Shown in pieces: positions 18,334-26,794 of a stretch of DNA of 64,000 nt; within the stretch, counting starts at the first letter, position 1, and the number at the start of each line of letters is the position of its first letter. The stretch is from contig NZ_OZ061549.1 of assembly GCF_964065165.1 (NCBI RefSeq), positions 310,001-374,000 on the forward strand, written 5' to 3'. Under the pieces are notes generated by a model. That model had not been told where the DNA came from and did not search any database. It saw nothing but the letters and a program-made list of their open reading frames with translations. Position numbers and translations under genes: made by a program. This stretch comes from Levilactobacillus yonginensis. GTDB taxonomy: Bacteria; Bacillota; Bacilli; Lactobacillales; Lactobacillaceae.

Positions 18334-19302
18334 ATGAAAAAATACAGTCAATGGATGATTGGACTTGCCGTTATTTTGGGTATTTTCAACATAACCGATA
18401 CTAATGCTCATGCCAGTCACAATTATTCGGTTCGTCGGTCAAATTCAGTAAAACTGGTGTGGCGCAAGTCAATGGGAAAACATACCCTGATGACTAAAAG
18501 TGGGACCCTCTATTCGAAGCACCTCGGTGCCAAGCGTTCGTACGGTCATGCGTTGACCAATCACGCAGTCGTTACCAATAGTCATGAGAAGTTATATCGT
18601 AAGGCCAAGAAGAGCTCGGCGGTCTATTATCATGTGACTAGTGTAGATGGCCGATACTCCGGATGGATTTGGCGGGGGTACCTTACCAAGAAATCAGGAG
18701 ACGGTCAGTCAAATGTTCAAACTGTCACGTCTAAACCCGTCTCAACGAATTTTATCGTACCTAAAAATTCTAAAGATCATAATTACCGGGATAGTCAGAA
18801 GTTCACGAAATTAGTTACCGAACAGATGCAACGAGACGGTTATCGTCAAAGTCAGAACTTATCAGCGATTTACACGGCCGCTTTGTCAGATCTTGACGAT
18901 TGGACTGGCACATTAACAAAGTCAATCTTGACTAGTGGGTTTGGGGAAGAGGCAGGACCGCTCGAATTACAGCCGAAAGATTTACACTTTATTTATTCAG
19001 CGACTGACGGAAAGGTTGGTAGTGATACAGCAACACCAATGCTTGATAGCTGGAACCAACCAGTAATTGAAAGTGTATTACATACTTCTGGTTTCAACTC
19101 GAATACGGGGGAGACCGGCACTTTAGTCAATGATTTGGCTAAGTATTTGGAAAAAGCACTCAATACGCATCATTCCAAGAATTTCTATTTGGTTGCCGCA
19201 ATTGGTTATCCGGGAAGTCTAATGGACGCCGGTTGGCCCGACACTTCAGGATTTGGAATCAGTTTCCATTTTCTATACAGTAGGGTAGCAGATGGCAAGT
19301 GA
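18334..19302 (+). CDS. secreted protein with N-terminal SH3-like domain
   Basis: 322 residues. Signal peptide (MKKYSQWMIGLAVILGIF..., cleavage probably after NAHA near 27). Residues about 45-115 form an SH3-like module with LYRKAKKSSAVYYHVTS and GRYSGWIWRGYL, a pattern seen in cell-wall-associated proteins of lactobacilli. The C-terminal part (150-322) is not recognised; it carries HNYRDSQKFTKLV and YLVAAIGYPGS. No lipobox or LPXTG, so it is released or held by the SH3-like domain. AGGAGGG precedes the ATG. Confidence 0.75.
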   Translation: MKKYSQWMIGLAVILGIFNITDTNAHASHNYSVRRSNSVKLVWRKSMGKHTLMTKSGTLYSKHLGAKRSYGHALTNHAVVTNSHEKLYRKAKKSSAVYYHVTSVDGRYSGWIWRGYLTKKSGDGQSNVQTVTSKPVSTNFIVPKNSKDHNYRDSQKFTKLVTEQMQRDGYRQSQNLSAIYTAALSDLDDWTGTLTKSILTSGFGEEAGPLELQPKDLHFIYSATDGKVGSDTATPMLDSWNQPVIESVLHTSGFNSNTGETGTLVNDLAKYLEKALNTHHSKNFYLVAAIGYPGSLMDAGWPDTSGFGISFHFLYSRVADGK

Positions 19303-19314
19303 TAGGAGTTATTC

Positions 19315-19355
19315 CAAAAAAGCCTTCAAGCTAGGGTGAATCCTAACCTGAAGGC
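19315..19355 (-). terminator. terminator between convergent genes
   Basis: GCCTTCA and TGAAGGC enclose a second stem (TAGG/CCTA). The minus-strand side is followed by six T, so it mainly terminates the leftward gene at 19387, and may also serve the rightward gene. Confidence 0.75.
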
Positions 19356-19386
19356 AATGGTAGTCATAAAATTTTAAACGCTTAAC

Positions 19387-19779
19387 TTATTTATAGAGGC
19401 TGATACTGGTACTCTTTTTGACATGCTTGAAGTTAGAAACTTCAATATGGTGTTTTGAAACCCGCTTGATGTACAAGTTGCCACGCTTTTTAGAATAGAT
19501 TGGCTCATAACCGTTGATCTTGTAGACATGGTGGCCTACATACTTAAATTTAGTATTATTCAAATACGTGGGGTCATTGGCTTGAAAATGGTAATAATTT
19601 TTGCCAATTTTAGCCTTGCTATGGAAAACTTTATCGTGATGAGCGCGCCAAGTACCTCTGAGTTTCTTGGCCATGCCCCAATGCCAAGTTGATGCATTAG
19701 CTTGAGTCAGGGGTAAAGCAGGTAATGCTAGTGATAAACCAACAATTGCCAATGTGATTGGTTTCGTAATGCTTTTCAT
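19387..19779 (-). CDS. small secreted basic protein
   Basis: 130 residues. Signal peptide MKSITKPITLAIVGLSLALP with a likely cleavage after ANA near 33. The mature part is rich in Lys, His and Tyr (YHFQANDPTYL, YVGHHVYKINGYEP) and resembles short secreted proteins of unknown function common in lactobacilli. ATG 19779 is preceded by GAAGGAGAAAT; the longer upstream frame runs into the IS element and is not used. Confidence 0.7.
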   Translation of the reverse strand: MKSITKPITLAIVGLSLALPALPLTQANASTWHWGMAKKLRGTWRAHHDKVFHSKAKIGKNYYHFQANDPTYLNNTKFKYVGHHVYKINGYEPIYSKKRGNLYIKRVSKHHIEVSNFKHVKKSTSISLYK

Positions 19780-19885
19780 TATGTAATTTCTCCTTCGGAA
19801 ATGCCAGCTTTTAAGGACTTCAGCATTTGGTCCAAGTGCATTCATGAAAATTCCAATAAAAATAGCCCGCCTACGCAGTGTTATG

Positions 19886-19945
19886 ATCCCTCTGTGGTTG
19901 TCAGATGAAATAATATAATTCATCTGACAATGACGGAGGGATTTT
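19886..19945 (+). promoter_or_regulatory. left-end hairpin of IS copy 2 covering the orfA Shine-Dalgarno
   Basis: ATCCCTC...TTGTCAGATGAA pairs with TTCATCTGACAA...GAGGGAT around a loop of about 9 bases, followed by six T. GGAGGG, the ribosome-binding site of orfA, is part of the 3' arm. Confidence 0.65.
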
Positions 19946-19949
19946 TTGT

Positions 19950-20624
19950 ATGCCAAGAGCCAAGTTTAGTGCCATGGAGAAGCTGGCATTGATTAACGAA
20001 TTTGAGGCTTCGGGACTATCAAGTACAGCCTTTGGAAAAGCAAATGGTTTAGGTGAGCATACGGTGGCTCAGTGGCTAGATCGATACCACCGTGATGGCC
20101 TTGATGGACTGAGGGAAGCCAAGAAAAATCATCACTACAGTAGTGCCTTCAAACTACAGGTTATCTATGCCTTTTTGAACGGTGAAGGTTCCGCACAGGA
20201 ACTAGCTATGAAGTATGGTTTACGTTCATTTTCCCAAGTAATGACTTGGGTTTCCAAGTATAATAGGGACAAAACTGTGACGGCGTCGCCGTCAAGAAAG
20301 CAGGTCCCGAAAATGAGTCGAAAAACCACGTGGGAAGAGCGTATTGAAGTCGTTGAATTCATTACCAAACACAAGCACTCATATAGCGAAGCGGCCGAAC
20401 ATTATCAAGTCTCCTATCAGCAGGCTCGTTCATGGGTTATGAAGGCTAAAGATGGCGGATATGAGGTTCTAAGAGACAACCGTGGGCGCCGTAAGGCACA
20501 AAAAGAAGTGACCGACCTAGACAAAGCGAATCTACGGATTCGACAATTGGAAGGTCAGGTCGCCGACATGAAACTACTGGAAGAATTTGTAAAAAAATAT
20601 CAGGAACTTCAGCGCAAGGGGTGA
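19950..20624 (+). CDS. IS3-family transposase OrfA
   Basis: 224 residues; two HTH domains (LINEFEASGLSSTAFGKANG and the one around YSEAAEHYQVSYQQARSWV), SRKQVPKMSRKTTW linker and a C-terminal coiled coil. Reads into A-AAA-AAA at 20591-20597, where a -1 slip would fuse it to OrfB. Confidence 0.92.
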   Translation: MPRAKFSAMEKLALINEFEASGLSSTAFGKANGLGEHTVAQWLDRYHRDGLDGLREAKKNHHYSSAFKLQVIYAFLNGEGSAQELAMKYGLRSFSQVMTWVSKYNRDKTVTASPSRKQVPKMSRKTTWEERIEVVEFITKHKHSYSEAAEHYQVSYQQARSWVMKAKDGGYEVLRDNRGRRKAQKEVTDLDKANLRIRQLEGQVADMKLLEEFVKKYQELQRKG

Positions 20625-21514
20625 AACAACAACATCGACTGGCATATCGGGCAATCAGCGAGGTCAGTCAAGGGAAACACGGTGCCATCACAAAATTATT
20701 GTCATACGTCGGCGTGAGCCGGCAAGCCTACAATAAGTTCCTCCACCGTCAAGAAACGGTCTGGGGCGCTCAAGAAAAGCTACTAGAAGAACGCATCACA
20801 TATTGGTTTAAACAACATCATCAAGCAATCGGTGCTGGTAAGATTTTATCAAACCTGAACCGAGACGAGCAGATCACCTTTGACGTTACCATTAAGCGAG
20901 TCAAACGCATTATGGGTAACCTAGGGATTCGATGCCAGATTCGGGTCAAGAAGCATCATAGAATCAAGGAACAAGAACAGTACATGCAAGATAATCTTTT
21001 GAACCAAAATTTTACGGCCACCGCCCCTAATCAGGTTTGGCTGTCCGATTCAACTGAATTATCTTACGGCGTTAATGGGCAGTTCAAAATGCGGTTGAGC
21101 GGCGTTTTGGACCTTTACGGACGGGTCTTGATTGCCTCTAACTTAAGTAAAACAGAAACAGCAGATGCCGAAATCGAAGTATTTCGGCGGGCTTTTGAGT
21201 ACGCTGGTGACGTCAATCCGGTAGTTCATACTGACCGCGGATCGGCTTATACGTCCAAACAATTCAATAACTTTCTGGTCCCCTACGAAGTCACACGCAG
21301 TATGTCACGACCGGGTACGCCTTGCGATAACGCGCCAATGGAACGTTGGTGGAATGAGTTCAAGACGCATTGGATGGATCGTCATCCAATGCCCAAAACC
21401 TACGAAGAATTTGAAGCGCTGGTAAAGGAAGGAATCCACTACTTCAATCACCTAGATCGCTCACCAGCAAGAAACGACCTCACCCCGGTAGAATACCGGA
21501 GTGAGGCCGCTTAG
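20621..21514 (+). CDS. IS3-family transposase OrfB (DDE integrase domain)
   Basis: 297 residues with the rve catalytic core: WLSDSTE, VHTDRGSAYTS and NAPMERWWNEFK supply the DDE triad. GTG start overlapping the orfA stop. Intact reading frame; transposition functions therefore look complete. Confidence 0.93.
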   Translation: MKQQHRLAYRAISEVSQGKHGAITKLLSYVGVSRQAYNKFLHRQETVWGAQEKLLEERITYWFKQHHQAIGAGKILSNLNRDEQITFDVTIKRVKRIMGNLGIRCQIRVKKHHRIKEQEQYMQDNLLNQNFTATAPNQVWLSDSTELSYGVNGQFKMRLSGVLDLYGRVLIASNLSKTETADAEIEVFRRAFEYAGDVNPVVHTDRGSAYTSKQFNNFLVPYEVTRSMSRPGTPCDNAPMERWWNEFKTHWMDRHPMPKTYEEFEALVKEGIHYFNHLDRSPARNDLTPVEYRSEAA

Positions 21515-21585
21515 AGACAACATAAAATTATATTATTTCATATGACAACTTGACAGGGACTAGTACACAGGCTATTACCGATCAT

Positions 21586-22047
21586 TTATTTCTTGTTACT
21601 ACTTTGTTTGTGAGCAGCTACTGCCAGTTCTGGGAACCAGATAGCAATTTCGTGGTGGGCGTTTTCACGACTGTCAGAGGTATGGATAATATTTCGCAAA
21701 ATGCCATCTGGGTACTCGTGAGCAAAGTCACCGCGAATTGTTCCTGGTTGGGCATCATTTGACCGGGTCTTACCGGCCAAGTGATGGACCGCTTTGACAA
21801 CATCAGTCCCAGTTACGATGATTGCAACAAGTGGTCCTTCCTTCATGTAGGTTTCAATTTCATGGAAGTAGGGTTTTTCAACCTGCTCTCGATAATGTTG
21901 TCTTAGTTGTTCGTCAGTTGCACTGACAACCTTTAATGCAGAAATCTGGAATCGTTTACGTTCGAACCGAGAAATAATTTCACCAATATGACCTTCGGCA
22001 ACGCCGTCGGGTTTAACTAATACTAAAGTCTTTTCAGAATTTGCCAT
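21586..22047 (-). CDS. ndk: nucleoside diphosphate kinase
   Basis: 153 residues; interconverts NTPs/NDPs by a phospho-histidine ping-pong. LVLVKPDGV at the N-terminus and the active-site His in NIIHTSDS (near 118) are present. Start ATG 22047 has AAGGAGG upstream. Copy 2 of the IS3 element lies 24 bases beyond the stop, so the natural terminator may have been displaced. Confidence 0.96.
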   Translation of the reverse strand: MANSEKTLVLVKPDGVAEGHIGEIISRFERKRFQISALKVVSATDEQLRQHYREQVEKPYFHEIETYMKEGPLVAIIVTGTDVVKAVHHLAGKTRSNDAQPGTIRGDFAHEYPDGILRNIIHTSDSRENAHHEIAIWFPELAVAAHKQSSNKK

Positions 22048-22152
22048 GGTAGAAACCTCCTTGATTTTAGAACAACTCACAATTGCTCAGTATCTAACAA
22101 GTTGTTACTCTAAATTGTAGAAGAAGCGGGGTCTGCCGTCAACTAAGTTCTA

Positions 22153-22188
22153 TAAAAAAAGCGCTAATCATAAAAAAATAATTAGCGC
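22153..22188 (-). terminator. terminator upstream of ndk, after pspC
   Basis: GCGCTAAT/ATTAGCGC stem with A and T runs on both sides. It lies 9 bases beyond the stop of the pspC-like gene, which runs leftward towards it. Confidence 0.8.
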
Positions 22189-22196
22189 AGCGATAT

Positions 22197-22382
22197 TTAA
22201 ACGGGGTCTCCCATGATCATCCAGAGAATTAAATAGACAATTAAGCCGGGAAATACTGGTGTGATGGTTAAAACGACAAAAAGTAACCGAGCAACACCGA
22301 CGTTCCAATCGAAATGTTCAGCTAAGCCGCCAATAACTCCTGCAAATACTTGGTTTGAACGGGAGCGATGAATGTTCTTCAT
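22197..22382 (-). CDS. PspC domain protein
   Basis: 61 residues, essentially one PspC domain: basic N-terminus (KNIHRSRSNQVFAGVIGGLAE), then a hydrophobic helix (residues 30-56) with VYLILWMIMG. Membrane protein linked to envelope stress in other bacteria. RBS AGGAGGTATTCGT before the ATG. Follows the histidine phosphatase gene by 17 bases on the same strand, probably cotranscribed. Confidence 0.88.
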   Translation of the reverse strand: MKNIHRSRSNQVFAGVIGGLAEHFDWNVGVARLLFVVLTITPVFPGLIVYLILWMIMGDPV

Positions 22383-22399
22383 ACGAATACCTCCTTAGA

Positions 22400-23062
22400 T
22401 TAGGACTGGAAATCAATCCGATTGAAGAAGTCAACGTGGACGTCATCATCTGTGATTTCAAGTTTAGTGATACTCCCGTTAATAGTCGGAATACCTTCAT
22501 CCAATTCTGGTGCGTATCGATCAACGATTGAACGAATTGTCATTCCGTGAGAGACCACTAAGACTGATTCGCCGTCTTTGGTGTTGGCACGGAGCTTATC
22601 AAAGCCACGGTCAAGTCGTTTCCAGAACATAGCGTCGTCTTCAGCGTCTTCGTACAGGTCAGCCTTCCGAATCAGGTCCCGGGCCCGTTCAAGCCCGTAC
22701 TTACCTAGGATATCGGATTCGGAGGTCAAGTTGACCTGGGCACCGACGAATTGCCACATCTGATTGCCGTCATTACCTTCGAAATAGCCAAAGCATTGTT
22801 CCCGAAATTCAGGGTACTGGTAGGAAACGAGGTTGACGTTGTCTTGGTTTTGCCGTAAGGCTATCCGAGATGTCTCAATGGTCCGACCCGAATCACTGCT
22901 GTAGGCAGCTGCGAGTTTGATGTTGCTGAGTTGTTTCCCCGCACGAACCGCATCCGCGCGGCCCTTTTCAGTCAGTGGTGAGTCAACCCAACCTTGAACC
23001 TTATTGTAATGATTCAGCATGGTTTGACCGTGACGAACAAAATAAGCGGTAAACTTTTTCAT
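22400..23062 (-). CDS. histidine phosphatase family protein (phosphoglycerate-mutase-like)
   Basis: 220 residues; catalytic RHG motif (YFVRHGQTMLNHYNKVQGW) near residue 10 and the second histidine in VVSHGMTIRS near 170. Belongs to the broad-specificity phosphatase branch; the substrate cannot be told from the sequence. Start ATG 23062. Upstream lies a 175-base divergent region shared with the polyphosphate kinase gene. Confidence 0.9.
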   Translation of the reverse strand: MKKFTAYFVRHGQTMLNHYNKVQGWVDSPLTEKGRADAVRAGKQLSNIKLAAAYSSDSGRTIETSRIALRQNQDNVNLVSYQYPEFREQCFGYFEGNDGNQMWQFVGAQVNLTSESDILGKYGLERARDLIRKADLYEDAEDDAMFWKRLDRGFDKLRANTKDGESVLVVSHGMTIRSIVDRYAPELDEGIPTINGSITKLEITDDDVHVDFFNRIDFQS

Positions 23063-23237
23063 AAATGAATGCCCCTTTTCGTTGACTCCATTATTGTTAC
23101 GTCTTTAGTATAGCAAGCTCAATGAAAGAACGCGACGGTTTTACTCGATAAATTAAGGCCGGAAACAATTCCGGGTGATTTCAACAGTCATTTTTCTTAA
23201 TGCGTGCTACAGTAAAGGGCAATAGGAGATGATGCGT

Positions 23238-24119
23238 ATGAGTACGGAAAATAGTTATCGGTATACGGGAGAGCGGTCGGTGGACCTCTCTCAGCTGGCA
23301 ACTAAGGCTAGTCGCGTTCCTGAGACCAGCGTCATCAACAACGCTATAGAGGCTAACGTAGCCGCGTTGAGTGACCTACAAAGTCGGCTTTACTCCCAAC
23401 AACAGGCAGGGGTCATCATTATTTTACAGGGGATGGATACGGCTGGTAAGGACGGTCTTATTCGACACGTGTTTAGCGGATTAAATCCCGCGGGAACTAG
23501 TGTAGTGAGTTTTAAGCAACCGACCCATCTTCAATTGGATCATGATTTCCTGTGGCGAATAAATCAGGAATTGCCAAGGCGAGGAGAAATTCGGGTATTT
23601 AACCGCTCGCAATATGAAGATGTCCTAATTAGTCGGGTTCATCCGGAAATCATTCTGGGTCAGAATCTCCCAGGAATTACAAAATTAGCGGATGTTGATG
23701 ACCGGTTCTTTGCAAAACGATATGGTGACTTGCGCAATTACGAAAAGTATTTGCGTCACCAAGGGTTTGTGACGATTAAATTCTTTCTCCATCTATCTAA
23801 GGAGGAACAGACCAAGCGGTTTGAACGACGAATCGAAATTCCTAGCAAAAATTGGAAGTTCTCGCCAAGTGATATGACCGAGCGAACGTTTTGGCAGGAC
23901 TATCAAATTGCCTATACCAAGATGCTGGAACATACGTCTACCAAGAAGCAACCTTGGTACCTAATTCCGGCTGATGACAAGGCAGTGGCCCGACTAATTG
24001 TTTCCAATATTTTAGTTGAACGGTTGCGTGAGTTAGATCCAAGTTATCCGGTTGTGAGTGCAGCAGAACAAGAAAAGCTTAAAACTATCTTGAGGCAGCT
24101 CAAAGAAGGAGAGTTGTGA
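23238..24119 (+). CDS. PPK2 family polyphosphate:nucleotide phosphotransferase
   Basis: 293 residues from the chosen start. P-loop-like QGMDTAGKDGLIRHV near 73 and the Walker B-type segment RVFNRSQYEDVLISRV near 120, with the lid region around KHWRFSP-like KNWKFSPSDM. These mark a PPK2 enzyme that moves phosphate between polyphosphate and nucleotides. Which class (AMP or ADP use) is uncertain. ATG 23238 is preferred to 23229 because AGGAG lies 9 bases before it. Transcribed divergently from the histidine phosphatase. Confidence 0.9.
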   Translation: MSTENSYRYTGERSVDLSQLATKASRVPETSVINNAIEANVAALSDLQSRLYSQQQAGVIIILQGMDTAGKDGLIRHVFSGLNPAGTSVVSFKQPTHLQLDHDFLWRINQELPRRGEIRVFNRSQYEDVLISRVHPEIILGQNLPGITKLADVDDRFFAKRYGDLRNYEKYLRHQGFVTIKFFLHLSKEEQTKRFERRIEIPSKNWKFSPSDMTERTFWQDYQIAYTKMLEHTSTKKQPWYLIPADDKAVARLIVSNILVERLRELDPSYPVVSAAEQEKLKTILRQLKEGEL

Positions 24120-24270
24120 TATACAATTTGTCAGCAAATAGTCAAAAGATGGCAATTTGATTCAGTACTGTTGTATATAGCAATTGTCTCAAATTTGCTC
24201 TCACTAGTCATAAAATGGTACAGTAGTTTCATTAATTAGTGAGGATTTAGCCTCAAGGAGGAAGTACAAC

Positions 24271-25443
24271 ATGACGGTGACGGTTGGTATTGATAAAATA
24301 GGATTTTATACGCCAGGAATGTATCTGGATATGACTGATTTAGCCCACGCTCGGCATGATGATCCTAATAAATACTTGATTGGGATTGGTCAGTCCAAAC
24401 AGGCAGTGATCCCACCAACCCAGGACGTTGTGACGATGGCCGCAAACGCTGCTAGTCAGTTTATGACACCGGCAATTAAATCAGATATTGCCATGGTATT
24501 GTTTGGAACTGAATCCGGTATCGATAATTCCAAGGCGACTGCCGTTTATTTAGCGCACCTCTTGGATTTGCCACAAACGACCCGGGCGGTGGAAATTAAA
24601 CAAGCCTGCTATGGTGCCACGGCAGGGCTACAACTTGCGGCGGATTATGTTCGCGTCCATCCCAACGCCAAAGTATTGGTTGTGGGTGCTGACATTGCGC
24701 GATATGGGTTGCGAACGGCCGGTGAGGTCACGCAAGGTGGCGGTGCAGTGGCATTCTTAGTGACGGCTAATCCGCAAATCCTAGCGCTCGATGCAGTCAG
24801 CAGTTATCACACCGAAGACGTGATGGATTTTTGGCGACCGGTTTATCGGACAGAAGCCCTAGTCGATGGTAAGTATTCAACGAACGTTTACTTAGACTTC
24901 TTTAAGACGGTGTGGGCGGACTATCAACAACAAACGTCCCGCAAGATTGCCGATTTTGATGCGTTTGTTTTCCATATTCCGTTTACCAAGATGGGTCGCA
25001 AGGGGTTGCGGCAAATTTTGCCAGAGGCCACGCCAGGCCATCAAGCGGAGCTGACTGCAGCGTTTGAGGCGAGTCAGGAAGATAATCGCAACGTTGGGAA
25101 TCTTTATACTGGGTCTTTGTACCTAAGCTTTCTTTCACTTCTTCGGCACGGAAACTTAAGCGCTGGCCAGCAAATTGGGTTCTTTAGCTATGGTTCCGGT
25201 GCGGAGGGTGAATTCTTTAGTGGTCGAGTACAACCTGATTATCAGCAGGGTTACGACGAATCAGCTATTAGCCAACTGTTGGCCAAACGGCGACGGGTTT
25301 CCGTGGCTGAATATGAAGAAATCTTTAATCAACGACTTGATACCACTGGTAGGGATCAGCGATTGGCACTTGGTGAGGAATCAGCCAAATACTATTTAGC
25401 CGGCCGCTTAAATGAGCAACGGCAATATAGAGTTCAAAAATAA
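24271..25443 (+). CDS. mvaS: hydroxymethylglutaryl-CoA synthase
   Basis: 390 residues. Condenses acetyl-CoA and acetoacetyl-CoA to HMG-CoA, an early committed step of the mevalonate route that feeds undecaprenyl phosphate (compare uppS at 40.1 kb). Active-site Cys in EIKQACYGATAG near 111; catalytic Glu in the TESG region near 80; His in FHIPFTKMG near 234. AAGGAGG precedes the ATG. A plausible promoter (TTGCTC, 18 bases, TACAGT at 24195-24224) lies upstream. Confidence 0.96.
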   Translation: MTVTVGIDKIGFYTPGMYLDMTDLAHARHDDPNKYLIGIGQSKQAVIPPTQDVVTMAANAASQFMTPAIKSDIAMVLFGTESGIDNSKATAVYLAHLLDLPQTTRAVEIKQACYGATAGLQLAADYVRVHPNAKVLVVGADIARYGLRTAGEVTQGGGAVAFLVTANPQILALDAVSSYHTEDVMDFWRPVYRTEALVDGKYSTNVYLDFFKTVWADYQQQTSRKIADFDAFVFHIPFTKMGRKGLRQILPEATPGHQAELTAAFEASQEDNRNVGNLYTGSLYLSFLSLLRHGNLSAGQQIGFFSYGSGAEGEFFSGRVQPDYQQGYDESAISQLLAKRRRVSVAEYEEIFNQRLDTTGRDQRLALGEESAKYYLAGRLNEQRQYRVQK

Positions 25444-25469
25444 AAGGGCGCCAATCCGGCGTCCTTTTG
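25443..25469. terminator. bidirectional terminator between mvaS and the next gene
   Basis: GGGCGCC/GGCGTCC stem flanked by A and T runs; serves mvaS and the convergent gene at 25473. Confidence 0.75.
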
Positions 25470-25472
25470 CAT

Positions 25473-26054
25473 TTATTCAAATTCATTCTTGGTAACGTAG
25501 CCATCTTTGAAGACAAGCACGGGTGATTGTCCTTTCAGACCAAGGGTCAGAGAGTAACCCTTACCCAGTGCTTTTTCTAAGGACTGGCTGGTTTGCGTGA
25601 AGTTGCTGACAAATTTAGGCCACTTAGCTTGCTTAGCCTGACTGGGGTCCTTCTCCAGGGCCTTGATAGTTTTGACAAGGTCCGAATTCGAAATGGTTAA
25701 GACGTACGTTTTAGTTTTTTGATTAAACGTAACTGGTCCTAGTTTATGCAATGACTTATTGAGTTGCTTTCGAACGGTCTCTTCGTTTTGGGACTGACTG
25801 GTTGTACTATTGGATGAAGTGAAGGGGTGGCTAGAGGCTAGGCTAGCACTCTTACTGGAACTTTCCGTATTCGTAGACTGGTGATTACTCGACCAGTAGG
25901 GTAGCTTCCAAATCGAGACACCCGTTAAGACAACAGCAATTGTCAAAACAATGGCAGCCCCAATTGGTGAATCATGGTGCTGGATAGCCGTGGCCATTGA
26001 GAAAATAGCAATGACTGCTAAAAAAATACCAAAAATAACAAAACCAAGAATCAT
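25473..26054 (-). CDS. membrane-anchored protein of unknown function
   Basis: 193 residues. Two transmembrane helices (about 3-22 and 32-52), then a Ser/Thr-rich linker (58-92) and a C-terminal soluble domain (KQLNKSLHKLGPVTFNQKTK and LEKALGKGYSLTLGLKG). The soluble half is presumably extracellular. No family recognised. Convergent with mvaS. Confidence 0.65.
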   Translation of the reverse strand: MILGFVIFGIFLAVIAIFSMATAIQHHDSPIGAAIVLTIAVVLTGVSIWKLPYWSSNHQSTNTESSSKSASLASSHPFTSSNSTTSQSQNEETVRKQLNKSLHKLGPVTFNQKTKTYVLTISNSDLVKTIKALEKDPSQAKQAKWPKFVSNFTQTSQSLEKALGKGYSLTLGLKGQSPVLVFKDGYVTKNEFE

Positions 26055-26143
26055 AGGTGAATCCCCCCAAGTTACGTGTCTTAAGCTAAGTATAGCATGA
26101 AATAATTATTGTTTGAATGGTTGCCTGGTCATTTGTGAAAAGT

Positions 26144-26202
26144 CGAATAATAAGGTGAGTAATCTTTTCTTTTTCGAATAATGTGAATTATAACCGAATA
26201 TT
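26144..26202 (+). promoter_or_regulatory. three iterated CGAATAAT-type repeats upstream of the deoxyribosyltransferase gene
   Basis: CGAATAAT at 26144 and 26175 and CGAATATT at 26195, all on the same strand. A TATAAT box lies at 26239-26244, but no good -35 box can be placed 17 bases before it. The layout is that of a regulator-dependent promoter; the regulator is unknown. Confidence 0.4.
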
Positions 26203-26277
26203 AATTTTAAATAGGTCGCCAAGCGTTAACTTTTCCAGTATAATAGGGCTATTCGAGAGAGAAATGAGGAGATTAGT

Positions 26278-26718
26278 GTGACTAACGTATATTTAGCAGG
26301 ACCATTCTTTGATGACGAACAGATTGCCCGCATCGAACGGGTGGAAAAAGCCTTAGCAGCTAACCCAGCCGTAGCGAATGTCTTCAGCCCTCGGTTGAGT
26401 GAGATTCCTGGGCTAACCATGGGAACCCCTGAATGGGCCACACAGACCTTTGAAATGGATGTTCATCAAATTGACCAGGCCGACGTTGTCGTTGCTTTGG
26501 TGGATTTTGTGGGGGACCAGGTAGACTCAGGAACGGCTTTTGAAATTGGATATGCCTTCCACAGCAAGAAACCCGTCGTAATTTTACATGAGAAGGATAC
26601 AATTCTGAATCTGATGATTGCCGAAGGGTTACACGCCTACTTACGAGAGGCAGGTTCTTTAGCCACGTACGATTTCTCCACGCTTCCGGAGAGTCACTAT
26701 TCAGGAAAAGTGATTTAA
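26278..26718 (+). CDS. nucleoside 2-deoxyribosyltransferase
   Basis: 146 residues. Exchanges the base of 2'-deoxynucleosides during salvage, a hallmark of lactobacilli. NVYLAGPFFDDEQ at the N-terminus, Asp pair in VVALVDFVGDQVDSGT and the nucleophilic Glu in DSGTAFEIGYA near 88. Start GTG 26278, with GAGGAG 7 bases upstream. Followed by a terminator shared with lexA. Confidence 0.93.
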   Translation: MTNVYLAGPFFDDEQIARIERVEKALAANPAVANVFSPRLSEIPGLTMGTPEWATQTFEMDVHQIDQADVVVALVDFVGDQVDSGTAFEIGYAFHSKKPVVILHEKDTILNLMIAEGLHAYLREAGSLATYDFSTLPESHYSGKVI

Positions 26719-26748
26719 GAACGTCATTGAGTTGATAGCCTAAATTAA

Positions 26749-26781
26749 AAATGAGGCCGAGATATTATCTCGACCTCATTT
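26749..26781. terminator. bidirectional terminator between deoxyribosyltransferase gene and lexA
   Basis: A 15-bp stem (AAATGAGGCCGAGAT and its partner, one G-U) with a short loop and A/T runs on both sides. Confidence 0.85.
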
Positions 26782-26794
26782 ACTTTACAGAAGA

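Larger units (their letters stand above)
19884..21562 (+). mobile_element. IS3-family (IS150-like) insertion sequence, copy 2
   Basis: About 1.68 kb with ends related to those of copy 1 (TGATCCCT... and the complement of AGGGACTA), in opposite orientation to copy 1. orfA and orfB overlap as GTGA, with a seven-A slippery tract at 20591-20597. Its proteins are clearly homologous to those of copy 1 but diverged, so the two are different elements. The right end lies 24 bases from the ndk stop. No clear target duplication was seen. Confidence 0.88.

Noticed and set aside
11422..21562. Target-site duplications proving transposition of the two IS3 copies or the whole segment
   Set aside because: Flanks were compared by eye and no identical 3-5 base repeats were found at either element or at the outer ends.
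11280..21600. A second copy of the tRNA-Ser 3' end (attR) after the island
   Set aside because: The sequence around CAGGTTCAAATCCTG and ACTCTCC was looked for near the island's right end and not seen; it may have been deleted or lie elsewhere.
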